DNA of 64,000 bases from Aurantiochytrium sp. KH105 (Eukaryota > Sar > Bigyra > Thraustochytrida > Thraustochytriidae): contig BGKB01000023.1 in NCBI GenBank assembly GCA_003116975.1, forward strand, positions 423,151 through 487,150. Reading direction: 5' to 3'. Each line of letters begins with the position of its first letter. Positions within the stretch are counted from its first letter, which is position 1. Positions 28,045 to 38,872 of this stretch are shown piece after piece. Below the pieces are notes generated by a model, which worked only from the letters and a program-made list of their open reading frames with translations, made no database searches and was not told the origin of the DNA. Both the position numbers and the translations under genes were made by a program.

Positions 28045-28864
28045 CTCCTTTCCTGCCGTTCTTCTTGCTCGAGCAGATAGTGAGGCAGCCGCCGAAAAGA
28101 AGATGAGATATTAGTTCCCGCCAATCCTGATTCTCTTTTCATCATCCCAACGGGCGACGGTTAGGCGCCGTTAACGTCGGTTAAAATCGGTTTAGATTTA
28201 CATGGTTAGCGAGCGAATTCCTGTCTTGTCTGCATCAGCAGCTGCATGCAGCAATCCTCGTGACGGCCCTCCCTTCCTGCGAGTCAGAGCAAGGCGCGCC
28301 CCGCGTGAACGGATCGCATTGCGCCTGCCTCTCAGGTCCTTACTTGCACGTTATCGGCGCCGCGGGACCCACGCCCGCAGCCGACATCGTGATGGCTCCT
28401 CCCATCCATCTCTCTGCCATCATCCATCCATATCAACCCATGCCATGAGCGACTTCTGCTCTTCTCTTGCCTGCTCTTCTCGTCCTCTGCCCCCGCGCTG
28501 CGCGTCGCGGCTGTTGTCCACATCGTCGAGAGGCCCTCGCCGCTATGCAGCTGCTCTTGGCCATGGCTGGGGCTGCCGGTCGCGTGCCCAGACCACCCGG
28601 GCCTGCTGCTGCGCTTGCTGCGCTTGCTGTGCTTACTGCTCGGCGTGCGTGCTTGCGCTTGCGCTCGTGCTGCTGGTGGAAACGTGCTTGCGCCTGCTGG
28701 AAACCGCGGGGAGGGAGGGGGAGAGGGAGGGCTCGTTTTCGGGCAGCGGCCTCGGCTCGGCCCGGCGCGGCGCCCGCATGCCGTCGTCAGACAGGCCCCC
28801 GCTGCCTCGTGGCGCGAGGAGAGAACGCCGCATCGCGCGCACGGCACCCGGCCGCGACACCTCG

Positions 28865-28925
28865 CTCGCCATGCCATGCCGTGCCATGCTTGCCGAGCCT
28901 TGCCGTGGCCATGCCGTGGCGTGCC
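28865..28925. repeat. Degenerate catgcc/ttgccgtgg repeats
   Basis: Imperfect pentamer/decamer repetition of gccatgccgtgcc-like words. Related gtgcc repeats occur near 31305-31330, again in intergenic DNA. Confidence 0.6.
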
Positions 28926-29033
28926 GAGTCAGGTCGCGTGTCTCGGCAGCATCACAAAGGTGGCAGACATCCCGTGCGATCAACGGTCATCCCCAAGGGA
29001 CTAACTAACAGGAGAGGGCGGAGAGGAGGGTGG

Positions 29034-29040
29034 TATAAAG
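29034..29040 (+). promoter_or_regulatory. TATA-like element upstream of Tubby gene
   Basis: TATAAAG in a GC-rich context on the plus strand, 310 bases before the Tubby ATG. It could be a core promoter element with a long 5' leader. This rests on motif match only. Confidence 0.25.
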
Positions 29041-29349
29041 GGATGGAGCGCTCGCCGAGAACGAGCGAGCGAGCGAACGAACGAACTCCATTGACTGGGA
29101 CGCAGTGTGGAAGCCCGACTGGGTGTTGTTGATGTTGGAGGGATAGTTGTTTTGCACGGAAACTTGAGTTGGCGCCCCTCGTGGCCCGTCTCTGAAGCCC
29201 GTGCGGCAGGAGCAGCAGCAGCAGACTGCTATTACGAGGAAGCCGCTAATACCAAGCTGCGTGCGTGCGTGTGTGTGTGCAGAAAGAAAGCTTGCGGCGC
29301 ACCACTCGCGCTCTGAGGCGCGGGCGGTGTTCTGGTCTTGTGGAGAATC

Positions 29350-31125
29350 ATGGAATTTGCGCGCCAGGATGAAGAGCAAAAGCAGGCGCGAATGGGGAGC
29401 GGGGACTTGAGCAACCCAGATCTCGATGAGCGCGTCGAGCAGGACGAGTTGCGGCAAAGAAGCAGCAAGAATGGCGCTCCGGGCAAGATGAAAAAGGGAC
29501 CAGCACACTTCCATGTGGACACGCGAGGGCTCACGCGGCATAATTCGGCTTCTCCTCGGAGGACGCTGCGCCAAGTCAAGGATGCCGAGAACGCAAACAA
29601 GAGGTCAATGGAGCTCAAACTCAACCAGCTGCACCAGGCAGAGTCCTGCGCGCCTGTCTCACCTCGACACACCCCACGCAAAAATGGCAGAGGCCCATTC
29701 ACTCCCCGTGGCGCAAATGCATCGATTATGCGAGGCATCGCCACGCAATTCGTCAAAAGTCCGCTTAATGTTTCTCGCGAAGCCAAGAGTTCCGGTTCCA
29801 CACCACACAAGAACAGCAACAATAATAACAACAACAATAACGACGAAGACGATAAGAACGCTCGCGACAGTCGCGCCGAAGATGAGCTTTTGCATTCCTG
29901 CGAGTCTCCTCAGCAACAAGCGGCAGCCATGGCCGCTGCCATCCCGAATGAGAGCCTCCTGCGCGTCCCGCGCGTCGGGCCGACAGAGATGGCCTTGCGC
30001 ACACACAGGGAAGTGGTTCTCAATGTCAAGGAATTTGTGACGGCGCCCGTATCAAAGTCTCTCGGCACACTCGAATGCTCAATGACAAACTATATGGTGG
30101 AGGGCCAGGGGCTTTTCTCGTCTCCAACGGAAGTATGGGAACTTCGCATCACAGATCCGAGGGTTCATTATGAGGGCGTGGCGACCTTTACCAACGTTCC
30201 AGACGCAACTGGAACCGGGTTCGCCAGCGACGGGCCTCAAGTTGCAGACTTGCGCAAGAACCGCCTCGTCGTTGTTGCAGAAAAGCGGACGCGCGGTTTC
30301 ATGCACAAGACCTCCAGCTTCATCTTCACCATGGCGGACTGCAGCAACTACCATCAACGTGTCGTGGAAAAGGCAAGCCACCTTTTGGGCAAGCTCGAGA
30401 GCGAAAATGTATGGGGCACAGAATACACCGGATACGACCTCTCGGAGAGCCTGAAAGCTCGGCAGTACGCCATTCCTCTGAAGAAGGAAAGCATGCACAT
30501 CCGATACGACTGCACCGTCGGGAATCCCCGGCAACTTCTCGTTGCCATTCCCAAGCTTTCTGAGGCCGCAGAGGCGCGTGCTGATGGTTGTGGCCCTGAC
30601 ACGGACCCAAGCACGGGCAAGGAAAGAAACGCCAAGGAGGAACCGGGCCTCTGGAAAAACGAAATTCCGCCTTCTCCCGACATGGACCTCGGCTGCCAGG
30701 TCGTGGCCTCGTACAAGCAGGACGGGGTCAAGCGGCTGGCGCAGGCCTCTGAGGAGTTTGATCTTGGCACTTGCCTATGCTTTCACAATCGCAAGCCACT
30801 CTGGGACGATGACATGGAAACACACATTCTGGACTTTGGAGGCCGTGTCACACATCCTTCTGTGAAAAACTTTCAGCTTGACCCGTCGCCGACTGCCGAG
30901 GATCACACCTTTATCGACTATGAGTGCGAAGAGCAGGCTATTCTCAGCGGATCAAACCGGGAGGCCCACATGCACCGTCCAATCGTCCAGTTTGGGCGCA
31001 ACTCGCCACACTCTCCGATCTCGGGCGTTTCCCACTTCGCACTCGACGTACGATACCCGTTCTCTCCGATCCAAGCCATGCAGCTCGCCATGACTTCAGT
31101 TGAGCACAAAATTGTTTATAACTGA
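29350..31125 (+). CDS. Tubby-like protein
   Basis: A 591-residue protein from ATG 29350; the frame extends upstream only to a TTG. The first ~215 residues are disordered (Ser/Arg/Pro-rich, an eight-asparagine run, then acidic). The C-terminal ~370 residues are a Tubby domain. The signature end is clear: NRKPLWDDDMETHILDFGGRV, THPSVKNFQL, IVQFGR, then the terminal helix FALDVRYPFSPIQAMQLAMTSVEHKI. Tubby domains form a beta barrel around a buried helix, bind PI(4,5)P2 and in many eukaryotes deliver cargo to cilia with IFT-A. The domain is longer than usual, with insertions around the middle (a linker with TDPSTGKERNAKEE), typical of protist members. Confidence 0.9.
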   Translation: MEFARQDEEQKQARMGSGDLSNPDLDERVEQDELRQRSSKNGAPGKMKKGPAHFHVDTRGLTRHNSASPRRTLRQVKDAENANKRSMELKLNQLHQAESCAPVSPRHTPRKNGRGPFTPRGANASIMRGIATQFVKSPLNVSREAKSSGSTPHKNSNNNNNNNNDEDDKNARDSRAEDELLHSCESPQQQAAAMAAAIPNESLLRVPRVGPTEMALRTHREVVLNVKEFVTAPVSKSLGTLECSMTNYMVEGQGLFSSPTEVWELRITDPRVHYEGVATFTNVPDATGTGFASDGPQVADLRKNRLVVVAEKRTRGFMHKTSSFIFTMADCSNYHQRVVEKASHLLGKLESENVWGTEYTGYDLSESLKARQYAIPLKKESMHIRYDCTVGNPRQLLVAIPKLSEAAEARADGCGPDTDPSTGKERNAKEEPGLWKNEIPPSPDMDLGCQVVASYKQDGVKRLAQASEEFDLGTCLCFHNRKPLWDDDMETHILDFGGRVTHPSVKNFQLDPSPTAEDHTFIDYECEEQAILSGSNREAHMHRPIVQFGRNSPHSPISGVSHFALDVRYPFSPIQAMQLAMTSVEHKIVYN

Positions 31126-31618
31126 TATTGTGGGCGAATTCTTTCATACATGAGCGAGAATCAATCGCTCGCTGCCGAGGTCGAACACGTGAAGTGATTT
31201 TTGTTGTTGTAAACAGTAGTCTTGATGAATTGTACGAGAGCAGACGAGGCCCGCCAAGCCCATCGCAATCTACAAGCAGCTGAAACTCAAAGGGCATTGC
31301 GGCATCCCGTGCCGTGCCGTGCCGTGTCATGCCAAACTTTTCTTGTCCTGATTTATGACGTTCCCTGTTCCTTTTGTTTCACAACAAAAATTACTGTGTT
31401 TCTGTTCATTTTGTGAAACTCGATTCCTCTGCTGTCTCTCAGTTCCTCGTGGCCGCTGCCATCCTATTCTCTTGTTCAGGCTCTTCGAATTACTCTATCA
31501 GCCGAGTTGATTTCCTTTTGAAACGCAGGCGTTGCACAGAGTGTTCCAAAGATCACAAGCGATTTGACAAAAGTCTGCTCGCAAGCACCCATTACGTCGA
31601 CATTCAGATGCGCACTGC
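31126..31618. other. Intergenic region between convergent genes
   Basis: About 490 bases, AT-richer than its surroundings, with a short gtgcc repeat near 31305-31330. No gene seen. Confidence 0.55.
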
Positions 31619-33703
31619 TCATTTAAGCTGGAGCGCCTCGTTCCGTTCGCACTCCATCTGAAACAGCTTGACCGCTTCCACGTATTGTCGCTGGCGACGG
31701 ACGAGACCTTGATGAGCGCGTTCGCTGTCAGCTTGCATGGCAAGCTTTGCATCGAGATTCACTTGCATCTGATCGCGTTTGTCGCGGAGACCGTGAATAA
31801 CGTGTTTGAACTTTTCAATAAAGTCGTTCTTGCTTTGAGGAGAGGCGAGCGAGGCCTGAAAACTTTCGTGCACAGACGCAAGCAACGAGCACTCTTTCTC
31901 AAGTAACTCGTAGATGGTCTCCAGCGTATTATACGTGGTCACATGGCGTCTGTTCTCCTCGAGCTTGTTGGCCAACTCCTCGTAAAGTTCGAACATTCGT
32001 CGCTCATACTGGATAAGCTCTGCTCGCGTGGGCACCGCGTCCGCCTTGCGCGATTTTTCTGCGGCCTCTCTGAAGTTTGCTTTTGTTTTTTCTGCGAGGC
32101 TTGCACGCTGCTTCGTAAGTCGCAGGATACTGTCTTCAATGCGAGTTTGCTGTTCATGCATTGCCACTCGTTCCCGCGCACTCTTGGAGCGCCTCATACG
32201 AAGTGTGTCTTCCAGCTCGCGTGTTTGTGCCGAGTCTTCCGCGAGCGAGGACTCTGCATCTTGACGTAGAATGCGCAATTCGCCAAGAACGGCCGTGAGT
32301 CTCGTCAGATCATCGCGTGCCATTCCACTCCCTTTGATGCGTTTCGAGAGGTCTCGCTTAGTCTTATGTGCTGCCTCGACCCGTGCCTGGATCTCTTCGA
32401 GATTTTTCTTGGATCGATTGTGCTTTTCCATTGCCTTGCGTGCTTTGTCGCGTGCTTCTTGTTGAGCTAGCTGGGCGCTCTGAAGCTGCGTCTCCAGCGC
32501 CTCCGCGCTTGCCTCCTTCAAGGTCGTTGACTCTCGGTCGCGAAAGAATTGCTTCGGCGAGGGCGGAGCAACAGCGCGTTGCAAAAGTTCTTCTTCACGT
32601 CGTGCTGCTCGTTCGCGCTCTTCGGCCGCTTCCTGATTTGCCTTTTGCGTCTCAGCAGCGAGCGTTGCCTCAAATCCCATGCCACCGGAGCGCCTCTCTT
32701 TAGAGAGCGCCTCTTTTCCTAAAGGATTTGCCGACGAGGCGACGCGTTCTCCAAACTCGAGCAGAACAGCTCGAACCCACGCCTTCTCGAAATTGGAACC
32801 TTCTCCGGAGTCGAGATCCTGCTGCGTTGGCTTCCTTTCGGCAATGTGAAATCGTCGCACCGGACGCAACTGTTTGTCAACGTCATCGACGCTCAGCGCC
32901 ACGAGACTTTTGCGGTGGTGGAGACCACGAATCGCATCGGCTGTCGCGTTAGCTTCACCGCTCACAAAAGAAGTTTTTCTCCCTCCACCCCCACTTGCAG
33001 GGCTTGTCGCGGTCGGGGGCGAAATAGGCGACACAACGAGCAGACGTGCAGACTGCGTCCGGTGTTGAAGTTGAGCCGCCAATTGGAGGCGCTTCCCACG
33101 ACGATCTTGCGAGGTCGCGACCCTCTTTTGAAGCCATAGCACAATGGGCCGCAGCGCGGGCAGGTCGTGTCCATGTATCTGGTGAGCCTGAAGTTCATGC
33201 GGACACTGCATTGCTCGCAAGGCTTCAACTACATTCTCTGCGAGTTTGATGCGACGTCCGACATCGAGGTCTTCCTCGAAGGCAAGATCGACATCGACCT
33301 GGTCTCCGCACGCGGAGATGGCCCAGCACAAACCGCCGAGAATGCGATCAAAGCTCGAGAGACCGGCTAGTTTTGCGCGCAAATAACCCGCCGCCTCGAG
33401 ATCATCAAGAAGACGCGACTCCTCGCTGGTGCTATCATCCTCGCTCAGGTTCGGTTCCTTGTCTGCACTTTCGTCGCCGTCGGCGGCGGCAGCGGCGGCG
33501 GCGGCCTTGCCGCGAACGACGCGGTTGGATCTCTGCGCGGGGTCTTGGCGTCGCGACGCATTTCGGTCGCCGCCACCGTGCGTGCCCTGCACTGCGGCCT
33601 CTTCAGAAGCGGGAAGCACGCCTAGCCCCGCGCCCTCCGACTCTGCTTCCGCGTCTGCCCCCGTCTCCGCGCCTGCTCGCGCCCCTCCATCTCCGCCGCG
33701 CAT
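31619..33703 (-). CDS. CCDC93: CCDC93, Commander (CCC) complex subunit
   Basis: A 694-residue protein, ATG 33703. After a 95-residue disordered leader comes the N-terminal NN-CH domain: LLDDLEAAGYLRAKLAGLSSFDRILGGLCWAI and then MQCPHELQAHQIHGHDLPALRPIVLWL, matching animal CCDC93 almost position for position. The C-terminal ~320 residues are nearly continuous coiled coil, as in the family. CCDC93 pairs with CCDC22 and COMMD proteins in the Commander complex, which works with WASH and retriever to recycle membrane proteins from endosomes. Length is slightly greater than the usual ~630 because of the leader and an insertion before the coiled coil. Confidence 0.92.
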   Translation of the reverse strand: MRGGDGGARAGAETGADAEAESEGAGLGVLPASEEAAVQGTHGGGDRNASRRQDPAQRSNRVVRGKAAAAAAAADGDESADKEPNLSEDDSTSEESRLLDDLEAAGYLRAKLAGLSSFDRILGGLCWAISACGDQVDVDLAFEEDLDVGRRIKLAENVVEALRAMQCPHELQAHQIHGHDLPALRPIVLWLQKRVATSQDRRGKRLQLAAQLQHRTQSARLLVVSPISPPTATSPASGGGGRKTSFVSGEANATADAIRGLHHRKSLVALSVDDVDKQLRPVRRFHIAERKPTQQDLDSGEGSNFEKAWVRAVLLEFGERVASSANPLGKEALSKERRSGGMGFEATLAAETQKANQEAAEERERAARREEELLQRAVAPPSPKQFFRDRESTTLKEASAEALETQLQSAQLAQQEARDKARKAMEKHNRSKKNLEEIQARVEAAHKTKRDLSKRIKGSGMARDDLTRLTAVLGELRILRQDAESSLAEDSAQTRELEDTLRMRRSKSARERVAMHEQQTRIEDSILRLTKQRASLAEKTKANFREAAEKSRKADAVPTRAELIQYERRMFELYEELANKLEENRRHVTTYNTLETIYELLEKECSLLASVHESFQASLASPQSKNDFIEKFKHVIHGLRDKRDQMQVNLDAKLAMQADSERAHQGLVRRQRQYVEAVKLFQMECERNEALQLK

Positions 33704-35268
33704 CGTCTCCTTCCCGCTCGACGGTGAACGAGACTTGCCATTGTTGTCGTTGTTGTCGTCCAGAGAATACTACTGCAATACGCGGATAGACTCGGCCTAA
33801 CCGTAATAAACTCTTTCTCTGTGCGTGTGCGCGTGTGCGCGTGTGCGAATGACGCGATTTGCAGGACCTCTTGCAGAGGCACCAGTGACCTCTTGCAGGG
33901 CCGACCTCCGGCTGGCCGAAGAGAAAAGAGTAAACAACTTGAAAGGCAGACTCGAGGGAGGCTCTAGCAGTTCTAGAAGAAGAACTCGCGATGATGGCGT
34001 CGTCTCGCCTCGCCTCGCGTGAAGCTGGGCAGCCACCATGGCCAGTCCCCTCTTGAGGTGAAAGTGGACACCCGCCGAGCCGCAGTGGTCGACAGCGATC
34101 CCGTTCGTGGGCCGGTCCCGGACAAACGCCTTTCGACCCGCAAAGATCCCCCAAGTTGGCACAAGCAAGGTCCTGGCTGGCCCTGGCCATGGAGGCACAC
34201 AGACAGACGTTTGATGACAGAGAGAGAGGCTGACCGCCAGACCGACGACCGCGATGGTCTGCCGCGTGGGGCAGCGCCGACCTCTGCGTCCAACGCGTGC
34301 ACGAAGCAAGCGAGCTCGCGCACACGGAAGCACGCAATCAAACCAAACGCGCAAGTAGGGCCGAGCCTCACATTCTCCTAATCCGGGTGCACGGCGCAGT
34401 GCAAGCGGCCGCACGTCTGTTTTTTTTTTGTTAGTTTGTTTGTTTGTTGCGATGGTGTGCACAATGCCAAAAGCTGCTTCAGCTCTGCACGCGCGAGCTG
34501 GCTGGTGGCTGGCTGCCCGGCCGAAAGTCCTTTCTCCGCGCACAAATGTCAGTCCGGGCAGACCCGCGCCCTACGAGTTTCGAGGCCGCGTCCACCTCCG
34601 GGCCAGCGACGCGCTGCAGCCAGCTGCAGGCGGCCTCGGGCCAGCAGCCATGGCAGCCGGCCGTGCCAGGCGAACTGAAACTGGGAGTGCCTCCGCCGTC
34701 GGCCAGCGATCACTTTGCGCGTGCCATAGTGCAGGTGCAGACGCCGAGGCTGCTCCTGCTGGCTGCTGTTTGTTTGGCTGATGCTGTTGTTTGTTTGCTT
34801 TCGCTTGTTTTGCGGGCATGGATTCCTGTTTGTTGCTGCCACTGGCTGGTTGTTTGTCGATTTGTCCCCCGCCGTGTTGTCTTGCGTATAGAGCCATTGT
34901 TGTGTGCGAACAGCGCGACTTGCGCGGCCGGCGGCGCCCTGCTTGGCATGTAGAGTGACGCGGTGTGCAGGTGCACCACGCGGCGCGGCCGGGCGGCAGA
35001 GGCGCGTGCGGCGCAGTGCCTTGGGCGCAGCAGACCGACCAGAGCAACGCAGACCAGAGCAGACCAGAGCAGACCAGAGCAGACCAGAGCAGACCAGAGC
35101 AGAGCGGGAACGCAAGGCCTGGCCAAGCGCAGAAACGCAGCGGCCAGGTCAGCAGACCGGAATCGCTGCGGCAGTGTCCACGCGGACAGCAGCAGGCGGA
35201 GCAGCAGCAGCAGCCGCCGCCGCGTGCGCGCCTGAGCGCTTTCCCCGGTCGGCACGCAAACAAGAAGC
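33704..35268. other. Divergent upstream region, CCDC93 / GT32
   Basis: About 1.6 kb with no supportable gene. Long frames on both strands are low-complexity. It contains an exact decamer array at 35051-35100 and a run of T at about 34420. Confidence 0.5.
35051..35100. repeat. Perfect decamer array agaccagagc x5
   Basis: Five exact head-to-tail copies of a 10-base unit (about one helical turn), 170 bases before the GT32 ATG. A likely recent slippage product in the 5' flank or leader of that gene. Confidence 0.95.
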
Positions 35269-36525
35269 ATGGCCCGCGCGATGGGCGCTCGCGCCAACGC
35301 GTGGAACAACGGCATTTACGGGGTGCAATTGAAGCTGGCCAGACGACGATGGGCGGTGCTAGTTCTCGCCTTTGTTACAGCGTCTGTGATGTTGAATTTT
35401 CATTTCGTGCGCACCATGTATCTTCTGCAAGACGGACCACAAGCGTGCTTGGACAACTCTTGCTTAAAATTCGGATCTCTGGCAAAGACGTTGACAGACG
35501 AGTTGGGCCGCGTCAGTCCACACGGCTTGGACCATCTGATCGAGACGGAGGCCTACAAGGAGCTAGTGGCTGCACTTGAAGGTCGATCTTCACCAGAGGT
35601 CAACGAGTCCATGCCAAGGCTCATTTGCAACCCCGGCATGACCCAGATTCCCTTTCACATGAAGGCGCGAGTCACGAAGCCGCTACCAAAGAGCAAGATT
35701 CCCCGGCAAATATTCTTCTCTGGAGCAACAAGACTTGTGGCCAAGCCAATTTGCGATAACCTTGCTCATCTGCAGGCGCAAAATCCCGAGTATGACATCT
35801 ACTTCTTCGATGACGACGACATAGACACGTTCCTCTGGAGGAGCGAGTTTGCCCCAATTCGGCCTCTTTACAACATGATTGCGACAGGTGCAATCAAATC
35901 CGACATTTGGCGCTACTTGGTCATGCTCAAGTTCGGTGGTGTCTACTCAGACTTGGACTCAGAGTGGCATGGGCACTTTCGCGACTTTATTCCTCGTGAC
36001 ATCGAGATTGTGTCGGCCGGGATGCAAGATGGCGCCATTTCTCAATGGTTCATGGTCTTTGTGCCTGGCTACCAGATCATGTCCAAGGCAGCTGATTTTG
36101 CCCTGCGCCGCGTCCTTGGAATCCTCTGCGGAGGACCCGAAGCCAAGTGGGAGTTCAAGGACAAAAAGTACATTTCCGGCCCTCCACTTTTGCAAGATGC
36201 TTTCCTCGGCAGCCTTCCACTCATCTCTGCGGATGCAATCTTTTCCATCAAGGACAGAATGCATTATTATGTCGGTGCGCATTTCAACGACTTCGCGTCT
36301 CACAATTATGATCCGGTCAAGGACGTCTCCAAAAAACAGAGCGTTCCGTGGGAAAGCGAGGACGTCTCTGTCATTCGCTCAGATGTCAATCGAGCAGCTT
36401 TTACCCCCAAGGTCTGCACGGAGTGGGGCAGGATTATTGGAGAGACGTTTCGCAGGTACACGCAACTTCATAGGTTCACGAACGTCACATCTGTCTCAGA
36501 GCTCGTTCAACCAAAAAATTTGTAA
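35269..36525 (+). CDS. GT32-family (Och1-like) glycosyltransferase
   Basis: A 418-residue type II membrane protein: short basic tail, signal anchor at ~28-50 (WAVLVLAFVTASVMLNF), stem, then a GT-A catalytic domain. The family signatures are IPRQIFF, YDIYFFDDDDIDTFL, IKSDIWRYLVMLKFGGVYSDLDSEW with the DXD metal/nucleotide-sugar motif at Asp228-Leu-Asp230. Yeast Och1 and related enzymes add mannose or other hexoses to glycans in the Golgi; the sugar used here cannot be told. Complete; ATG at 35269. Confidence 0.88.
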   Translation: MARAMGARANAWNNGIYGVQLKLARRRWAVLVLAFVTASVMLNFHFVRTMYLLQDGPQACLDNSCLKFGSLAKTLTDELGRVSPHGLDHLIETEAYKELVAALEGRSSPEVNESMPRLICNPGMTQIPFHMKARVTKPLPKSKIPRQIFFSGATRLVAKPICDNLAHLQAQNPEYDIYFFDDDDIDTFLWRSEFAPIRPLYNMIATGAIKSDIWRYLVMLKFGGVYSDLDSEWHGHFRDFIPRDIEIVSAGMQDGAISQWFMVFVPGYQIMSKAADFALRRVLGILCGGPEAKWEFKDKKYISGPPLLQDAFLGSLPLISADAIFSIKDRMHYYVGAHFNDFASHNYDPVKDVSKKQSVPWESEDVSVIRSDVNRAAFTPKVCTEWGRIIGETFRRYTQLHRFTNVTSVSELVQPKNL

Positions 36526-37832
36526 CACCCAACAAACAAGGATATAATTCCGGCTTTGACGCGTTTTTTTCTTGGGTAACTTCCCTCACAATGACGTCTT
36601 CATACTTTATTGAAATGAAGTTGTTCTCATCCGCTCCTCGCCTCCTTAGCGAGGACTCTTGCTTCGAGATTATGCTTGCTCGTTCTTTTCGGGGCGAGGC
36701 TTTATTCTTATAGTATCGAAATTCTCCACCGATCCGCCCAGATTGGATGGCATTGAGCAGATAATGAGTCCCGTTTACATGACGCGACGGCTCGCCGTGG
36801 CCAGAGGCACCCAAGCTAGGCGCGCGGAGACAGAGGCGAACATCCAGAGCTGCATGCTGCGTTCGAAAGCAGATCCCCTCATCATCAGTAGAGAGAGATA
36901 AGAAGAAGTTCCGCCCATTCTCACAGCCTCGATACCAGAATTAGTCAGTCATCTGAGATGAGGTGACTTTTACGTGAAGAAAGAAGCGTCTGCACTTTTG
37001 AGTCACAATCATCTGTCTCTCAAGCTGAGGACGCTATGCTTTTATTGCCGTGTTGTCAGTAATGTAGGAATTGAGACTTCTCAGACATAGCCAGCTAGCA
37101 TGCGAAATAGAGGCCATTGGTGTAACTTCTACTCAAGAGAGGTCATTCTGCTCAGCGCTTCTCTTTGGTGTGAGTTCTAAGAGAAAGAGAAAGAGAAAGC
37201 TTGTTCTTTTTTGGCTTTCGATCCAGCATAGCACACACACACACACTACGTGTACTGTCGCATTTGTACTGCAGGACAAGTTCGCCCTCCCCCGCCAAAA
37301 GAACGGACACGTCAGCCTGGTCTGCTCGCGTCTTTGTGAATGAACCTTCTAGCCTCCTTTCACCATTCCTGTCGTGAAAGCCGCTCGCAGACAATCTGCA
37401 AGGTACTGCGCGAACGCAGCAGTTGCAGTTGCTATACAACTCTTCACCCGCCGTCGATCCAAGGATCAGCTCACTACTAGCTAACTAGGCCTAGGCCCAT
37501 CCACATGGCCATTGACATCAGCAGCAGCCTGCTGCTACTTTGACGAGGCGTAATAGTTCTACCGCTAGGCCTACCTACTATACTACCTACCTTGAAAGTG
37601 AGCGCGTGCACGTGCCGCGCCATGCCATCATGGCTTTAGGGCGGTGCTGGAATTCCGTAGCGGTAGGTACGTAGGCGCGGGGCGCGCGGGAGACGAGGCC
37701 GCCGCAGACCTGGAACGGGAGACGAGCTCGGCGACGTCGCGAGCAAGCAAGCACGCACGCACGTACGCAAGCAAGCAAGAAAGAAAGCACGCAAGAAAGC
37801 AGAAAAGGCACGCGGGACAACGCGAAGACAGG
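36526..37832. other. Intergenic region with tetramer and palindrome repeats
   Basis: About 1.3 kb without a supportable gene. Contains a gaaaga-rich block near 37175-37200, ac dinucleotides near 37230-37245, a ctaggcctagg palindrome at 37485-37497, ctaggccta at 37565-37573, and gcaa/gcac tetramers at 37740-37800 immediately before the next gene. Confidence 0.55.
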
Positions 37833-38480
37833 ATGGGACGCGATCGGAAGCTGTGCTCGCGGCTGCGGCGCAGCTCGGCCGACGACTTTGCTGAGGAAGT
37901 CCAAGCAGCAGGAAGCGAGGAGACCGCGGAGGTCGTCGCAGAGCCGCTCAAGCCGAAGAGTGGTAAGGAGCGGCGACTGAGCCGGCGCAGGTCCTCGCGG
38001 AAAAGCGGCAAGCGAATGTCCCTGCAAGCCACCGCCACAGCGCTTTTGAAGGGCGACGTGGAAGACGTGCTTCCCGACACCCCGGACTCCGCGAACTGGA
38101 GCGCTGGCAAGCGCGGCGCCTACCTTGCGCTTGTCATGCATGGCGTCACCATTGCGACCGTCATCGGTCTCCTGGGCGGCATCAACTTGCTCAGCATCGT
38201 CTTCCTGGAGCACAAATTTCCGTGGGCTTTGTACCCGGCGGTTATCCTCATCTCGCTCTTTTTCATGCACTTTGGTTTCACCTGGGGCATCATGCGTGCA
38301 CTTGGTGCAAGCACCAAGGAACTTGACGAGATCGTTGAGCGTGTTGTCTACGGCGTCGTCGATCTCGTCGTGTCGTTCTCCAAACTGTACGCAGACAGTT
38401 TTAACCCCTTCCCCAAGGGATCGCGTCTTGCCAAGGTTTTCGACTTCCTTCTCGACGCAGCCGACGACGGCGACGACTAA
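37833..38480 (+). CDS. Small two-TM protein of unknown function
   Basis: A 215-residue protein from the first ATG (37833); the upstream frame has only a GTG start. An Arg/Ser/Lys-rich N-terminal ~110 residues (RRLSRRRSSRKSGKRMS) is followed by two hydrophobic helices, YLALVMHGVTIATVIGLLG and FPWALYPAVILISLFFMHF, and a short amphipathic/acidic tail ending DDGDD. The helix pair with intervening FLEHKFPW resembles the bacterial 2TM module, but I do not recognise a family with confidence. Possibly an ER or plastid/mitochondrial membrane protein. Intact, and convergent with the acyltransferase gene. Confidence 0.7.
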   Translation: MGRDRKLCSRLRRSSADDFAEEVQAAGSEETAEVVAEPLKPKSGKERRLSRRRSSRKSGKRMSLQATATALLKGDVEDVLPDTPDSANWSAGKRGAYLALVMHGVTIATVIGLLGGINLLSIVFLEHKFPWALYPAVILISLFFMHFGFTWGIMRALGASTKELDEIVERVVYGVVDLVVSFSKLYADSFNPFPKGSRLAKVFDFLLDAADDGDD

Positions 38481-38872
38481 ATTCTGTGTGGCGGAATACA
38501 AGTACTAAGATGTCCGCGCGCGCGCAAACTTTAGCGAACATAACATCCAACATGAATACTAACTTCACTCTGTTATGAATGGATGCCAAACCGATCGATA
38601 TGTCGTCTGCCTCTCTACTACCGACGTATACCTACCCGCTTCCTGACTTAACCTGAGTGCCTCAATGTCAATCTCACTCACTCGTCCTTTCCCCCATGCA
38701 TTTATCCATCTCTTCATTTCATTCATCCCATTTCTTGTTGGTCTCCAGCAATGCAGCCATAGGCCTACTCAAGAGAAAGCCATTAGCAGCTCGCCATCTC
38801 GTCCTCTCATTGCAAATAGAAAATCTGTGAGGGGACGCTCACGAACTAGGATTCTTCCTCCAAATAACGTGT
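38481..38872. other. Intergenic region between convergent genes
   Basis: About 390 bases, lower GC, containing ataggcctac at 38759-38768. No gene recognised. Confidence 0.55.

Larger units (their letters stand above)
28045..29349. other. Divergent upstream region, TMEM260-like / Tubby
   Basis: About 1.3 kb of GC-rich, low-complexity DNA between divergent genes. Long open frames are present on both strands but are rich in Arg, Cys, Ala and Ser with no recognisable domain. A catgccgtgc-type repeat lies near 28865-28925 and a TATA-like site at 29034. Confidence 0.5.

Noticed and set aside
28202-29132. Overlapping Arg/Cys-rich frames between the TMEM260-like and Tubby genes
   Set aside because: Contradictory frames on both strands, repeat-derived composition and no domain.
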